Shown here piece after piece: positions 32,994 through 41,738 of a DNA stretch of 64,000 bases. A program made the translations under genes and the position numbers. The stretch is taken from positions 62,001 to 126,000 of the forward strand of contig NZ_JAUTWS010000014.1 in NCBI RefSeq assembly GCF_030657435.1, given 5' to 3'. A model generated the notes under the pieces. It was not told where the DNA came from. It saw nothing but the letters and a program-made list of their open reading frames with translations, and searched no databases. How positions within the stretch are numbered: position 1 is the first letter of the stretch; the number at the start of each line of letters is the position of its first letter. Origin of the DNA: Paracraurococcus lichenis. Its GTDB lineage: Bacteria > Pseudomonadota > Alphaproteobacteria > Acetobacterales > Acetobacteraceae.

Positions 32994-33699
32994 GGCGACG
33001 CCGGTCCTCGCGGCGGCGGGCGTCTGGGCCGGCTATGGCGGCACGCCGATCCTGCAGGGGGTCGATCTCGCGATCGGCCGCGGCGAGATCGTCGGCCTCA
33101 TCGGCCGCAACGGCGTCGGCAAGACCACCGCGATGCGCTGCCTGATCGGCCTGCTCCGGTCCTCGGCCGGCACGATCCGGCTGATGGGGGAGGACGTGAC
33201 CGGCCGCGCCGCGGACGCGCGCGCGCGCGCCGGCATCGGCTATGTGCCGCAGGGCCGCGACGTCTTCCCCCGCATGACGGTGGAGGAGAACCTGGTCATG
33301 GGCGAGCTGATCGGCGGCCCGCGCGGGCGCAAGCTCGTGGATCTCGTCTATCAGCGCTTTCCGATCCTGGTGCAGCGCCGGCGCCAGATGGCCGGCACGC
33401 TCTCGGGCGGCGAGCAGCAGCAGCTCGCCATCGGCCGGGCGCTGATCGGCAATCCCTCGATCATGCTGCTCGACGAGCCTTCCGAGGGCATCCAGCCTTC
33501 CATCGTGCAGATGATCTGCGAGGCGCTCCGCGCGGTGCGCGACGAGCTCGGCACCACCTTCCTTTTCGTCGAGCAGAACCTCGACACGATCCTCGACATG
33601 GGCGAGCGCTGCTACGTGATGGACAAGGGCCGCATCGTCACGGAAATACCGCGCGGCGGGGTGACGGAAGAGGCCGTCCGGGCGCAGTTGCTGCTCTAG
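32980..33699 (+). CDS. ABC ATPase 2 (LivF/UrtE type)
   Basis: This 239-residue ATPase has Walker A GRNGVGKTT, signature LSGGEQQQLAIGRAL and Walker B IMLLDEPSEGIQPSIV. The phrase SEGIQP and FLFVEQNLDTILDMGERCYVMDKG are typical of UrtE-like partners. It is the last gene of the amidase-transporter cluster. A hairpin at 33756-33791 follows. Confidence 0.94.
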   Translation: MPGIEATPVLAAAGVWAGYGGTPILQGVDLAIGRGEIVGLIGRNGVGKTTAMRCLIGLLRSSAGTIRLMGEDVTGRAADARARAGIGYVPQGRDVFPRMTVEENLVMGELIGGPRGRKLVDLVYQRFPILVQRRRQMAGTLSGGEQQQLAIGRALIGNPSIMLLDEPSEGIQPSIVQMICEALRAVRDELGTTFLFVEQNLDTILDMGERCYVMDKGRIVTEIPRGGVTEEAVRAQLLL

Positions 33700-33755
33700 T
33701 TGTCTGGCTGCGGGATCTCCTTGGCGGCCACGGCGCGCTGCTTGGCCGGGGCATG

Positions 33756-33791
33756 GGCCAGGGCCGTCCTCAGCGACCCGCGGCCCTGGCC
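33756..33791. terminator. 11-bp hairpin between convergent operons
   Basis: GGCCAGGGCCG (33756-33766) pairs exactly with CGGCCCTGGCC (33781-33791) across a 14-nt loop. It lies in the 126-bp gap between the ABC operon end and the convergent GGDEF-EAL gene, followed on the plus strand by TTAT. It is probably a shared terminator. Confidence 0.6.
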
Positions 33792-33825
33792 TTATGACTG
33801 GGGACCGGTCATGGACGAACGGCTC

Positions 33826-36636
33826 TCAGCCTGTGACGGTCTGTCCGGCCCAGGACCGGAGGCGGTCGAGCAGTCCGGCGACCTCGGCGGCGGGACAGGG
33901 CCGGCTGAAGAGGAAGCCCTGGACCTCGCGGCAGCCCTTGGCCGCGAGTTCCTCGAGCTGCTCCGGCGTCTCCACCCCCTCCGCCGTCGCCCCCTTCCCC
34001 AGCCCGGCGCAGAGATCGACCACCGCGCCGACGATCGCCCCGCTCTCCCGGGTCTGGCCGAGGTTGCGGATGAAGCTGCGGTCGATCTTGACCTTGTCGA
34101 AGGGGAAGCGCTGGAGGTAGCTGAGCGAGGAGTAGCCGGTGCCGAAATCGTCCATGGCGATGCGCACCCCGATCGCCTTCAGCCGATGCAGCGTCGAGAG
34201 CGTCGCCTCCGAATCCTTCAGCATCACCGTCTCGGTGATCTCGAGCTCGAGCCGGTGCGGGGCAAGCCCCGAGGCCGCCAGCGCCCCGGTGATCGCCTCC
34301 AGCAGGCCGCGGCTGGCGAACTGCGTCGGCGACAGGTTCACCGCCACATGCAGGTGCGCCGGCCAGCGCATCGCCTCGGCGCAGGCCGCCCGCAGCACCC
34401 ACTCTCCGATCGGCACGATCAGGCCGGTTTCCTCCGCCAGCGGGATGAAGCGGTCCGGCGGCATCAGCCCGCGCTCCGGATGGCGCCAGCGCAGCAGCGC
34501 CTCGAAGCTGGTCACGGCGCGGCTGCCGACATCGAGGATGGGCTGGTAGAACAGCTCGAACTCCGCCGCCGCCAGCGCCTGCCGCAGGTCGGTCTCCAGC
34601 CCCCGCCGCAACTGCATCCTGACGTCCATCTCCGGCTCGAAGAAGCGGAAGCAGCTTCGGCCATCGCCCTTGGCCCGGTAGAGCGCCATGTCGGCCGACT
34701 TCATCAACTGCTCCGCCGTCGCGCCGTCGGGCGGCACGATGGCGATGCCGATCGAGGTGCCGATGACCACGTGATGGCCTTCCAACTCATAGGGCGCCGC
34801 CACCGACTCCACCAGCCGCTGCCCCAGGACCGTCGCGTCCTGCGGTGTCCGCACCCCGTCCTGGATGATGGCGAACTCGTCGCCGCCAAGCCGCGCGACG
34901 GTGTCGGTGTCGCGCACGGCCGCCTGCAGCCGCTCCGTCACCTGGCGCAGCAGCAGGTCGCCGACCGGATGGCCGAGGGTGTCGTTGACCTCCTTGAAGC
35001 GGTCGAGATCGAGGTAGAGCAGGGCGAAGCCATGGCCGCGCCGGGCCCGGGCAATGGCCTCGTCGAGCTTGATCCGGAACAGGGTCCGGTTGGGCAGATC
35101 GGTGAGCGCGTCGTGATGGGCGAGGTGGACGATCCTCGCCTCCGCCGCCCGCCGCTCGGTCACGTCCTCGAAGGTGACCAGCCAGCCCCCGTCCGCGGTC
35201 GGCGTGAAGCATTCCGAGATGCTTCGGCCGTCCGGCAATTCGCGGAACATGGAGGAAGCCTCGCCGGCCGCGTGCAGATCCAGGTTCCGCGCCCTGGTGG
35301 TCTCGGCATCGGCGCGGGTCATGCGGCCGGCGCCGATGGCATGATCAAGCATCGCCTCGAAGGGGACGCCCGGCGCCACGCCCTCCGGCGGCAGGCCGAA
35401 CATCTCGGCGAAGCGCTGGTTGGCGACGACTAGGCGATGGTCGGCGGTGAACATGCAGAAGCCCTGCATCATGCTGTCGACGGCGGCGGCGACCTGCGCC
35501 TGCTTCTGCCGCCGTTCCTCCGCCAGCGCCACCTCGGCCTCGGCGGCCTGCCGGGCCGCGACGGCGGCCGCAACCAGGGCACGTTGCCGCAGGTGGCGCC
35601 AGGCCAGGACGGCGGCCGCCAGCAGGACCGACTCCAGCAAGGCGAGCACGGCCAGCGCGGTGCCGCGTTGCGCACGCCATTCGGCCAGCACCGCATCCAT
35701 CTGCCGGGAAACCGAGATGGACATCGGGAAGGCCGGGACCGGGCTGCGGGCGATGAGCCTCTGCTGCTGGTCCAGCGGGCTCCGGTCCATGCTGACCCTG
35801 ATGCCACCAGCGCCAAGTAGGCCGCTGATCGGCGGCAAATTGGGGACGACCTTGCCGATGGCCGCCTCTATTCGGGGATGGCGGAGGATAAGAGTACCGT
35901 CTTCCTTGAACAGCGCCACGGCGCCGCCTTCGCCGAGTTCGATGTTCTCGTAGAATTCCTCGAAGGCCCTGTGCTTGACCGAGGCGCTGAGGATGCCGAG
36001 GAAGGTTCCATCCGCCGCTTGCAGCCGGGTTGAGACGTAGAAGATCCATAGCCCGGTGGCAGGCGACTTGCTCGGTCCGCTGATGAAGGTTTGCAGGCTG
36101 GGATCGCTCCTCATCATCTTCAGGGCGACCGCTTCCGGAAAGCGCTCCCCTTGCACCGGCCAGGCAAAGGAGCGCGTCAGCAGCGCACCCTCCGGATCAA
36201 GGATCGAGAGAATAGCGATCTGCGGCATGGCCGCGACGCGGGCGCGCAGTTCCCTGTGAACGTCGTAGCTGGAAATGCGCTCCGCAAAGAATGCCGGGCT
36301 GGCCAGGACGCCTTCCGAGGCCAGCCACTTGATGATGCCGTCCTGCAGAATTGTATGATTGCTGAAGCTGTTTGCGGTATGGCTGGCGAGGGTGACGGAC
36401 AGGTTTCGCAGCTCGCGCGTTGCCTCGGCGACTGCGCGATCACGCTGATGGGCCAGCCACAGGTAAGCGGTCAGCGCCACCCCCAAAGCGAGCAGCAGGG
36501 CAACCGGGAGCAGCAAGCGCTCGCCCAGATGGTCCCTCCGCTGCGGTTCCCGCCGTGCCTCATCGGAAAACCGCAGACGGCCGGGCAGCGCCGTCCCGGC
36601 TGGCCGCAAGGCAGAAGCAGCTCCTGTCTTTCGCAT
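33826..36636 (-). CDS. Membrane GGDEF-EAL cyclic-di-GMP protein with Cache-type sensor and PAS domain
   Basis: This 936-residue protein has helix 1 at about 41-62, a periplasmic dCache-like sensor (~65-300) and helix 2 at ~311-333. A coiled coil (~340-375) and a PAS domain (~380-490, with QGFCMFTADHRLVVANQRFAEMFG) follow. The GGDEF domain has an intact RLGGDEFAI near residue 583, and the EAL domain has an intact FEALLRW near 711 and MDDFGTGYSSL. Both signatures are canonical, so it may make and degrade c-di-GMP, with balance set by the sensors. It is a paralogue of the divergent gene at 37090. Confidence 0.93.
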   Translation of the reverse strand: MRKTGAASALRPAGTALPGRLRFSDEARREPQRRDHLGERLLLPVALLLALGVALTAYLWLAHQRDRAVAEATRELRNLSVTLASHTANSFSNHTILQDGIIKWLASEGVLASPAFFAERISSYDVHRELRARVAAMPQIAILSILDPEGALLTRSFAWPVQGERFPEAVALKMMRSDPSLQTFISGPSKSPATGLWIFYVSTRLQAADGTFLGILSASVKHRAFEEFYENIELGEGGAVALFKEDGTLILRHPRIEAAIGKVVPNLPPISGLLGAGGIRVSMDRSPLDQQQRLIARSPVPAFPMSISVSRQMDAVLAEWRAQRGTALAVLALLESVLLAAAVLAWRHLRQRALVAAAVAARQAAEAEVALAEERRQKQAQVAAAVDSMMQGFCMFTADHRLVVANQRFAEMFGLPPEGVAPGVPFEAMLDHAIGAGRMTRADAETTRARNLDLHAAGEASSMFRELPDGRSISECFTPTADGGWLVTFEDVTERRAAEARIVHLAHHDALTDLPNRTLFRIKLDEAIARARRGHGFALLYLDLDRFKEVNDTLGHPVGDLLLRQVTERLQAAVRDTDTVARLGGDEFAIIQDGVRTPQDATVLGQRLVESVAAPYELEGHHVVIGTSIGIAIVPPDGATAEQLMKSADMALYRAKGDGRSCFRFFEPEMDVRMQLRRGLETDLRQALAAAEFELFYQPILDVGSRAVTSFEALLRWRHPERGLMPPDRFIPLAEETGLIVPIGEWVLRAACAEAMRWPAHLHVAVNLSPTQFASRGLLEAITGALAASGLAPHRLELEITETVMLKDSEATLSTLHRLKAIGVRIAMDDFGTGYSSLSYLQRFPFDKVKIDRSFIRNLGQTRESGAIVGAVVDLCAGLGKGATAEGVETPEQLEELAAKGCREVQGFLFSRPCPAAEVAGLLDRLRSWAGQTVTG

Positions 36637-37089
36637 GATGGTCAGGCCGCCTCACCCGGGTCGAAGTCGCTGGCCAACCAACTAGCGCTCCATCCCAGTT
36701 GGCAACAATCGTGGGTTGTGCCTCACCGCTTCGAGATCAAAGGACAGCCGGTGGGGAAGGAGGCGCGGGAGATGCCGATCCGTCCCGGGCCTCACCAGGC
36801 CGCCCGGCCATGACGACCGCACCAACGCTCGCCAGCGATGGTGCGAGGCCTCCAACGCCTCGCACCAGCACGGACCAGCGGCCGGCTCCGCCCCGGGAAC
36901 GTCGAAACCGATCAGGTCGGCGACAATGCTACGGCGCGCCCGCAGCCAGCTACGTCATCTGAGGCACCGGCTTCACCCTCCGCCCCTTCCTTCGCGGTAC
37001 TGGGAGCGGCGCGCTCGTGAACCGCCGCTGCCCTGTCCCGTCCATCCCGGCCGGGGAGGTATCGAACCCCTGGGGTCCAGAGCCACTCC
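36637..37089. promoter_or_regulatory. Divergent promoter region between two c-di-GMP genes
   Basis: This 453-bp region has no supported gene and is less GC-rich near the minus-strand start. It contains a perfect 10-bp stem, GGTGCGAGGC / GCCTCGCACC, with a 7-nt loop at 36840-36866. A tRNA-T-arm-like stretch near 37050-37080 does not fold into a tRNA. Both GGDEF-EAL genes must be expressed from here. Confidence 0.45.
36840..36866. repeat. 10-bp perfect hairpin in the divergent control region
   Basis: GGTGCGAGGC, loop CTCCAAC, GCCTCGCACC. It lies about 200 bp from the minus-strand start and about 220 bp from the plus-strand start. There is no U tract. It could be a regulator site or a transcript 5' hairpin. 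Confidence 0.45.
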
Positions 37090-40000
37090 ATGCCCACTCT
37101 CCACCCGCTCGTCCGCAGGTGGCTGGACGGCGCCCAGCGCCTCCGGGACGACGCGGCAAGGTCGGATACCACCGAAGACAGGCGAGCCTCGCACTGGCGG
37201 ATGCTGTGCGGCGCCGCCTTCGCCCTGGCCATCGCTTTCGCTGCCATCGGCTATCTCATCGCGCAGCGCGACGCGGCACTACGCGATGCCGAGCGCGAGG
37301 TACGGAATCTCTCCCTGGTGCTGGCCGACTGGATCGAGGACGGATTCCGCGCGGTTGAGCAGCTGGGAAGTGGCGTCGCCGAGTGGATGCGCGCCGAAGG
37401 CATCGACACCGCAGAGGAGTTCGACAACCGGCTTGCGACGGTGCACGCGCAGGAAGCCCTGCGTGCGCGGGCGGCGGGGCTGCCCCGCGTCGACCGCCTC
37501 TTCCTGGTCGATGCACGCGGCAAGCTCATTGCCACCTCCGCCGTCTTCCCGGCGCCCAGCATCGACGTCACGGGGCGCGACTACTTCCAGGCCCTGCACC
37601 GGAAGGAAGGTCCGGATGCCGTCCTGAGCGCCCCGGCGCGCAATGACATCGATGGCAGGTGGACCGTCTTCGCCGCCCGTCGCCTTCGGGGACCGGACGG
37701 GAGCCTCCTCGGCATCGTGGGCGCCGCCATCGACCTCGAGCGGTTCGAGGCGCCCTTTGAGCGGCTCGCTCTTGGCCGAAGGGGCTCCGTCGCTCTCCTT
37801 CGCCGCGACGGCCTGCTGCTCGCACGCCACCCCTGGGCCGACGCCGCCATCGGCACCTCCATCGCGCGGAGCGAAGCCTTCGTCAGGCTCCTGGCGCAGG
37901 GCAGCGGCGCCATGCGATCCCGGGCCACGGTCGACGGCGTGGACCGGATCCTCGGGGTTCAGGCGCTTGGCAGCTACCCCCTGGCGATCCTGGCGACCCG
38001 CGCGACCAAGGAAGTGCTGGCGCCCTGGCGGCGCGAGGTCGCCCGTGTGGGCGTGGCCGCGACGGCACTGGCGGCCCTGGTCCTGGTCGGCGTCCTGCTT
38101 GGCGACCGGCAGGCACGGGCACGGGCCGCACTTCGCCGGACCCGGGTTGCGCAGGCCGTGGCCGAGGCCGAGCTCGCCCTTTCGCGTGAGCGCGAGGCGG
38201 CGGCCCGAGAGCGTGAGGATGCCGCACGGGCGCTTGCCGAGCGCGATGGCGCCCTGCGCGCGGTCTTCGAGGCGGGAACGGTCGGCGTCGCCGAGATCGA
38301 CATCGCCGCCCGTCGCTTCGTGCGGGTCAACGCCCGCTATTGCGCGATGACGGGACGGTCAGCGGCCGAGCTCCTCGGCGGGCTCGGCCCGACGGACGTC
38401 GTCCATTCCGACGACCTCGAAGCCGAGATGGCAGGCCTGCAGGCGATCGATGCCCTGGGAGCCCGGGACACCGAGGCGCGCTACCTGCGCCCGGATGGCG
38501 CGGTGGCCTGGGTGCGACAGAGCCTTGCCATCTCGGCACGCGACACGGAGGGTCGGCCGACCCGCTGCGTCGCCATCGTCCAGGACGTCACCGAGAGCCG
38601 GGCCGCCGCCGATCGGCTGCGGCAGAGCGAGGCGCTGCTGCGGCTGGGCATGGAGGCGGGGCGGATCGGCGACTTCGTCCGCGACTTCGCCACCGGGCTG
38701 TTCCACTGCGGTGCCGGGACGCGCGCCATGTTCGGCCTGCCGCCCGGCGAGGAGCCGGTCCCGCCCGAGGCCTGGATGGCCACCCTGCACCCCGAGGACC
38801 GGGACCGCGTGGTGGCGGAGATCCGCGGCGCCATCGCCCGCCGCGCCGCGGCGGTCGGTTGCGACTACCGCGTCCTGCGCCCGACCGATGGCGGCTTGCG
38901 CCACATCGAGATGCGCGCGCGCTACGTGTACGACGCGGCCGGCCGCCCGGTGCGTTCCTTCGGCGTCACCATCGACGTCACCGAACGGCGGGAGGCCGAG
39001 GACCGGCTGCGGGCCAGCGAGGAGATGCTGCGGCTCGGCATGGAGATCGGCCATATCGGCACCTTCACCCGCGACGCGGAAGGCAACATCCACTGCGGGG
39101 CGCAGACCCGGGCGCTGCACGGGCTTCAGGGGGGCGACGAGCCGATCCCGACCGCCACTTGGCTCGCCACGATCCTGCCCGAAGACCGTGGGCGCATCGT
39201 GGCCGCGCTCGCCGACGCCCGCGAACGCGGGGTGCCCGAAGCCTCCTTCCTCTACCGCATGCGCCGACCGGGCGATGGCACGGTGCGGCACATCGAGGCC
39301 CGCGCGCGCTACCAGCGCGATGCCGGCGGCCGGACGGTGGGCACGGTCGGAGTCATCGTCGACGTCACCGCGGCGCGCGAGGCGGAGGCGCTGCTGCGCC
39401 TCAGTCTCGAGGTCGGACGCATCGGTACCTTCCGCCACGACTTCCTGGCGGATATGGTCACCATCGGCGCCGAGATGCGAGTCATCTACGGCCTGGCGCC
39501 GGGGGAGGCCGTGATCCCGGCCGCCGAGTGGCTCGCCCCGATCTTGCCCGAGGATCTGCAACGCCTCCGGGCTGGAATCGACCGCGCGGTGGCCGGCAGC
39601 GCCGCCTGGGGGGCCAGCGACTACCGCATCCTTCGCCCGGCGGATGGGGCGCTGCGCCATGTCGAGGCGCGCGTCCGCTACGAATACGACGCGGACGGGC
39701 GCCCGCTCGCGGCGGTGGGGGTGGTCATCGACGTCACCGAGCGGCGCGAGGCCGAGGATCGCATCGCCCATCTGGCGCACCACGACACCCTGACGGGGCT
39801 GCCGAACCGGGCGCTGTTCCGGCAGCGGCTGGACGAGGCGCTGGCCCGGACGCGGCGGAGCGGGGGCTTCGCGGTGCTCTGCCTCGACCTCGACCGCTTC
39901 AAGGAGGTCAACGACACCCTCGGCCACCCCGCGGGCGACGCCTTGCTGCGGACCGTCGCCGAGCGCCTCGGCGCGGAAATGCGGGAGACGGACACCCTGG

Positions 40001-41073
40001 CGCGGCTGGGCGGCGACGAGTTCGCCATCGTGCAATCCGGCGTGGACCGGTCGGGCGATACCGTCACCCTGGCGCGCCGCCTCGTCGAGGTGCTGTCCAT
40101 GCCCTTCGACCTCGACGGCCACCGGGCCATGATCGGTACCAGCATCGGCATCGCCATCGCGCCGCAGGACGGGGCGGATGGCGATGCCCTGCTGAAGGCG
40201 GCGGACATGGCGCTGTACCAGGCCAAGGTCGAGGGGCGCGGGACCTGGCGCTTCTTCGAGCCGGAAATGGACCTGCGTGCGCAGATGCGCCGCGAGCTCG
40301 AGTTCGACCTGCAGCGGGCGCTCGAGGCAGGTGAGTTCGAGGTGCACTATCAGCCGATAGTGCGCGCCGACGACCGGCAGGCGATCGGCCTGGAGGCGTT
40401 GCTCCGCTGGCGCCACCCTGAACGCGGCCTGGTGTCGCCGGACCGCTTCATCCCGCTCGCCGAGGAGATCGGCCTCATAGTCCCGCTCGGCAAATGGGTG
40501 TTGCAGCACGCCTGCGCGGAGGCCGCGCGCTGGCCCGGCGCTCTCAAGCTGGCCGTGAATCTCTCCCCGGCCCAGTTCGCCAGCCCGGGGCTGGTGGACG
40601 CGGTGGCCGGCGCCCTGGCGGAGGCTCGGCTGGACCCGGGCAGGCTCGAGCTCGAAATCACCGAGACGGTGCTGCTGCGCGACATCGAGGCAACGCTGGC
40701 CACCATGCACCGACTGAAGGCGTTCGGCGTTCGCATCGCCATGGACGACTTCGGGACCGGCTATTCCTCGCTGAGCTACCTCCAGCGCTTCCCGTTCGAC
40801 AAAGTGAAGATCGACCGCAGTTTCACCCGCGCGCTGGGGCAGTCCCGCCGGAGCGACGCGATCGTGCGTGCGGTCACCGACCTCTGCAGGGGCCTGGAGA
40901 TGACCACCACCGCCGAAGGCGTCGAAACCGAGCAGCAGTTCGCGGCTCTGCGGCACGAGGGCTGCGACGAGGTCCAAGGCTATCTCTTCGGTGCGGCAAG
41001 ACCCGCCGCCGAGATTCCGGCGATGCTGGGACAACTGGCTGCCCTATCGACGGCGCGCCAGTCCGCCCGATGA
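37090..41073 (+). CDS. Membrane multi-PAS GGDEF-EAL cyclic-di-GMP protein
   Basis: This 1327-residue protein has helix 1 at about 38-57, a dCache-type periplasmic sensor (~60-300) and helix 2 at ~318-336. A coiled coil (~340-395) leads into one PAS domain (~395-510). Three further PAS domains begin near residues 516, 646 and 767, each with LRLxxExGxIGxF and ending in IDVTERREAED-like PAC motifs. These three are clearly tandem duplications. GGDEF (RLGGDEFAIV, ~973) and EAL (LEALLRW, ~1101, with MDDFGTGYSSL) are intact. It resembles the divergent gene at 33826 in the sensor and catalytic parts, but adds PAS inputs. Role: sensing of external and internal signals to set c-di-GMP, hence motility and biofilm state. 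Confidence 0.93.
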   Translation: MPTLHPLVRRWLDGAQRLRDDAARSDTTEDRRASHWRMLCGAAFALAIAFAAIGYLIAQRDAALRDAEREVRNLSLVLADWIEDGFRAVEQLGSGVAEWMRAEGIDTAEEFDNRLATVHAQEALRARAAGLPRVDRLFLVDARGKLIATSAVFPAPSIDVTGRDYFQALHRKEGPDAVLSAPARNDIDGRWTVFAARRLRGPDGSLLGIVGAAIDLERFEAPFERLALGRRGSVALLRRDGLLLARHPWADAAIGTSIARSEAFVRLLAQGSGAMRSRATVDGVDRILGVQALGSYPLAILATRATKEVLAPWRREVARVGVAATALAALVLVGVLLGDRQARARAALRRTRVAQAVAEAELALSREREAAAREREDAARALAERDGALRAVFEAGTVGVAEIDIAARRFVRVNARYCAMTGRSAAELLGGLGPTDVVHSDDLEAEMAGLQAIDALGARDTEARYLRPDGAVAWVRQSLAISARDTEGRPTRCVAIVQDVTESRAAADRLRQSEALLRLGMEAGRIGDFVRDFATGLFHCGAGTRAMFGLPPGEEPVPPEAWMATLHPEDRDRVVAEIRGAIARRAAAVGCDYRVLRPTDGGLRHIEMRARYVYDAAGRPVRSFGVTIDVTERREAEDRLRASEEMLRLGMEIGHIGTFTRDAEGNIHCGAQTRALHGLQGGDEPIPTATWLATILPEDRGRIVAALADARERGVPEASFLYRMRRPGDGTVRHIEARARYQRDAGGRTVGTVGVIVDVTAAREAEALLRLSLEVGRIGTFRHDFLADMVTIGAEMRVIYGLAPGEAVIPAAEWLAPILPEDLQRLRAGIDRAVAGSAAWGASDYRILRPADGALRHVEARVRYEYDADGRPLAAVGVVIDVTERREAEDRIAHLAHHDTLTGLPNRALFRQRLDEALARTRRSGGFAVLCLDLDRFKEVNDTLGHPAGDALLRTVAERLGAEMRETDTLARLGGDEFAIVQSGVDRSGDTVTLARRLVEVLSMPFDLDGHRAMIGTSIGIAIAPQDGADGDALLKAADMALYQAKVEGRGTWRFFEPEMDLRAQMRRELEFDLQRALEAGEFEVHYQPIVRADDRQAIGLEALLRWRHPERGLVSPDRFIPLAEEIGLIVPLGKWVLQHACAEAARWPGALKLAVNLSPAQFASPGLVDAVAGALAEARLDPGRLELEITETVLLRDIEATLATMHRLKAFGVRIAMDDFGTGYSSLSYLQRFPFDKVKIDRSFTRALGQSRRSDAIVRAVTDLCRGLEMTTTAEGVETEQQFAALRHEGCDEVQGYLFGAARPAAEIPAMLGQLAALSTARQSAR

Positions 41074-41099
41074 TCGGCGTTCAGCGGCAGATCGGCGCC

Positions 41100-41525
41100 T
41101 AGTCGCGTAGGCATCGGCGTGCAGCCAACCGGCATGGCCGGCCAGGCGCTCCCGCGGCCGCTCGCCCTTGCGGTCGGGTGAGTCGTGGGAGATCGCCGCC
41201 GGCGGCCCTTTGCCGCCCCAGGGCCTGGGGTCGAAGGCATGGAGCCGGAACCGGCCGATGCGCGTCCGGCCGCGCCCCGGGGCGAGGACGCGGATGGCGG
41301 TGTCGCCGGTCCGGATCACGCCCTGCGCCAAGGCCTATGCGCCAGGGCGTCGGTGCCGATCGCCCCGGCCAGCGGCCGCAGCCACCAGGCGCCCTGCCCC
41401 ACCCGGTCGGCGAGCGTCCGGCGCTCGATCGCCGCCCCCTCGCGCGCCAGGCTGGGCGCCGGCCGCGAGAAAGCGGGGCCACGATCATGGCCGCGGCTGC
41501 TCCGTCCTGCCGGAGTGCCGCGCAT
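41100..41525 (-). pseudogene. IS66-family transposase (TnpC) fragment with frameshift
   Basis: On the minus strand, one frame reads SLAREGAAIERRTLADRVGQ, then GAWWLRPLAGAIGTDALA. A second frame continues VIRTGDTAIRVLAPGRGRTR, IGRFRLHAFDPRPWGGKGPP and DSPDRKGERPRERLAGHAGW ending in LHADAYA. These follow each other exactly as in IS66 TnpC ('...STLADWVGxxxWWLxPL...HxDDTPVxVLxPGxGxTRTGRLW...YSPDRxGEHPxxHLAGxxGxLQADAYA'). A frameshift near 41330 and loss of both ends show it is dead. No TnpA/TnpB or terminal repeats were found. Confidence 0.85.
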
Positions 41526-41738
41526 GGACGGGACGGGCCCCGGCGCGATCCCGCTGCGCCGCCTGGCCGTGGCGGTCCGATCCGGCAGCCTGGCCCGTGC
41601 AACGCAAGGCGGCTGGCGGATTTTTCACTCCTGCAGCGCACCGGCCACGGCTAGCCTGCCCGCCTGAGCCGCCGATTCGGTCGCGGCTGGGCAAGCGGCA
41701 GGTCAGCCGCCAAGTGTCATCGAAGGGGGGAGAACGGC
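41526..41738. other. Intergenic region upstream of the sugar ABC operon
   Basis: No gene is supported here. It probably holds the promoter of the sugar transporter operon; CAAGTGTCATCGAAGGGGGG then leads to the ribosome site GAAGGGGGGAGAA before the ATG at 41739. Confidence 0.4.

Noticed and set aside
37050-37085. tRNA-like T-arm (GGGGTTCGATACCTC on the minus strand)
   Set aside because: Acceptor, D and anticodon arms cannot be formed in the flanks, and there is no CCA-proximal pairing. A chance match.
41524-41650. Possible LysR N-terminal helix-turn-helix remnant (PLRRLAVAVRSGSLARAT)
   Set aside because: The match is short, the helix-turn-helix is incomplete and no effector domain follows.
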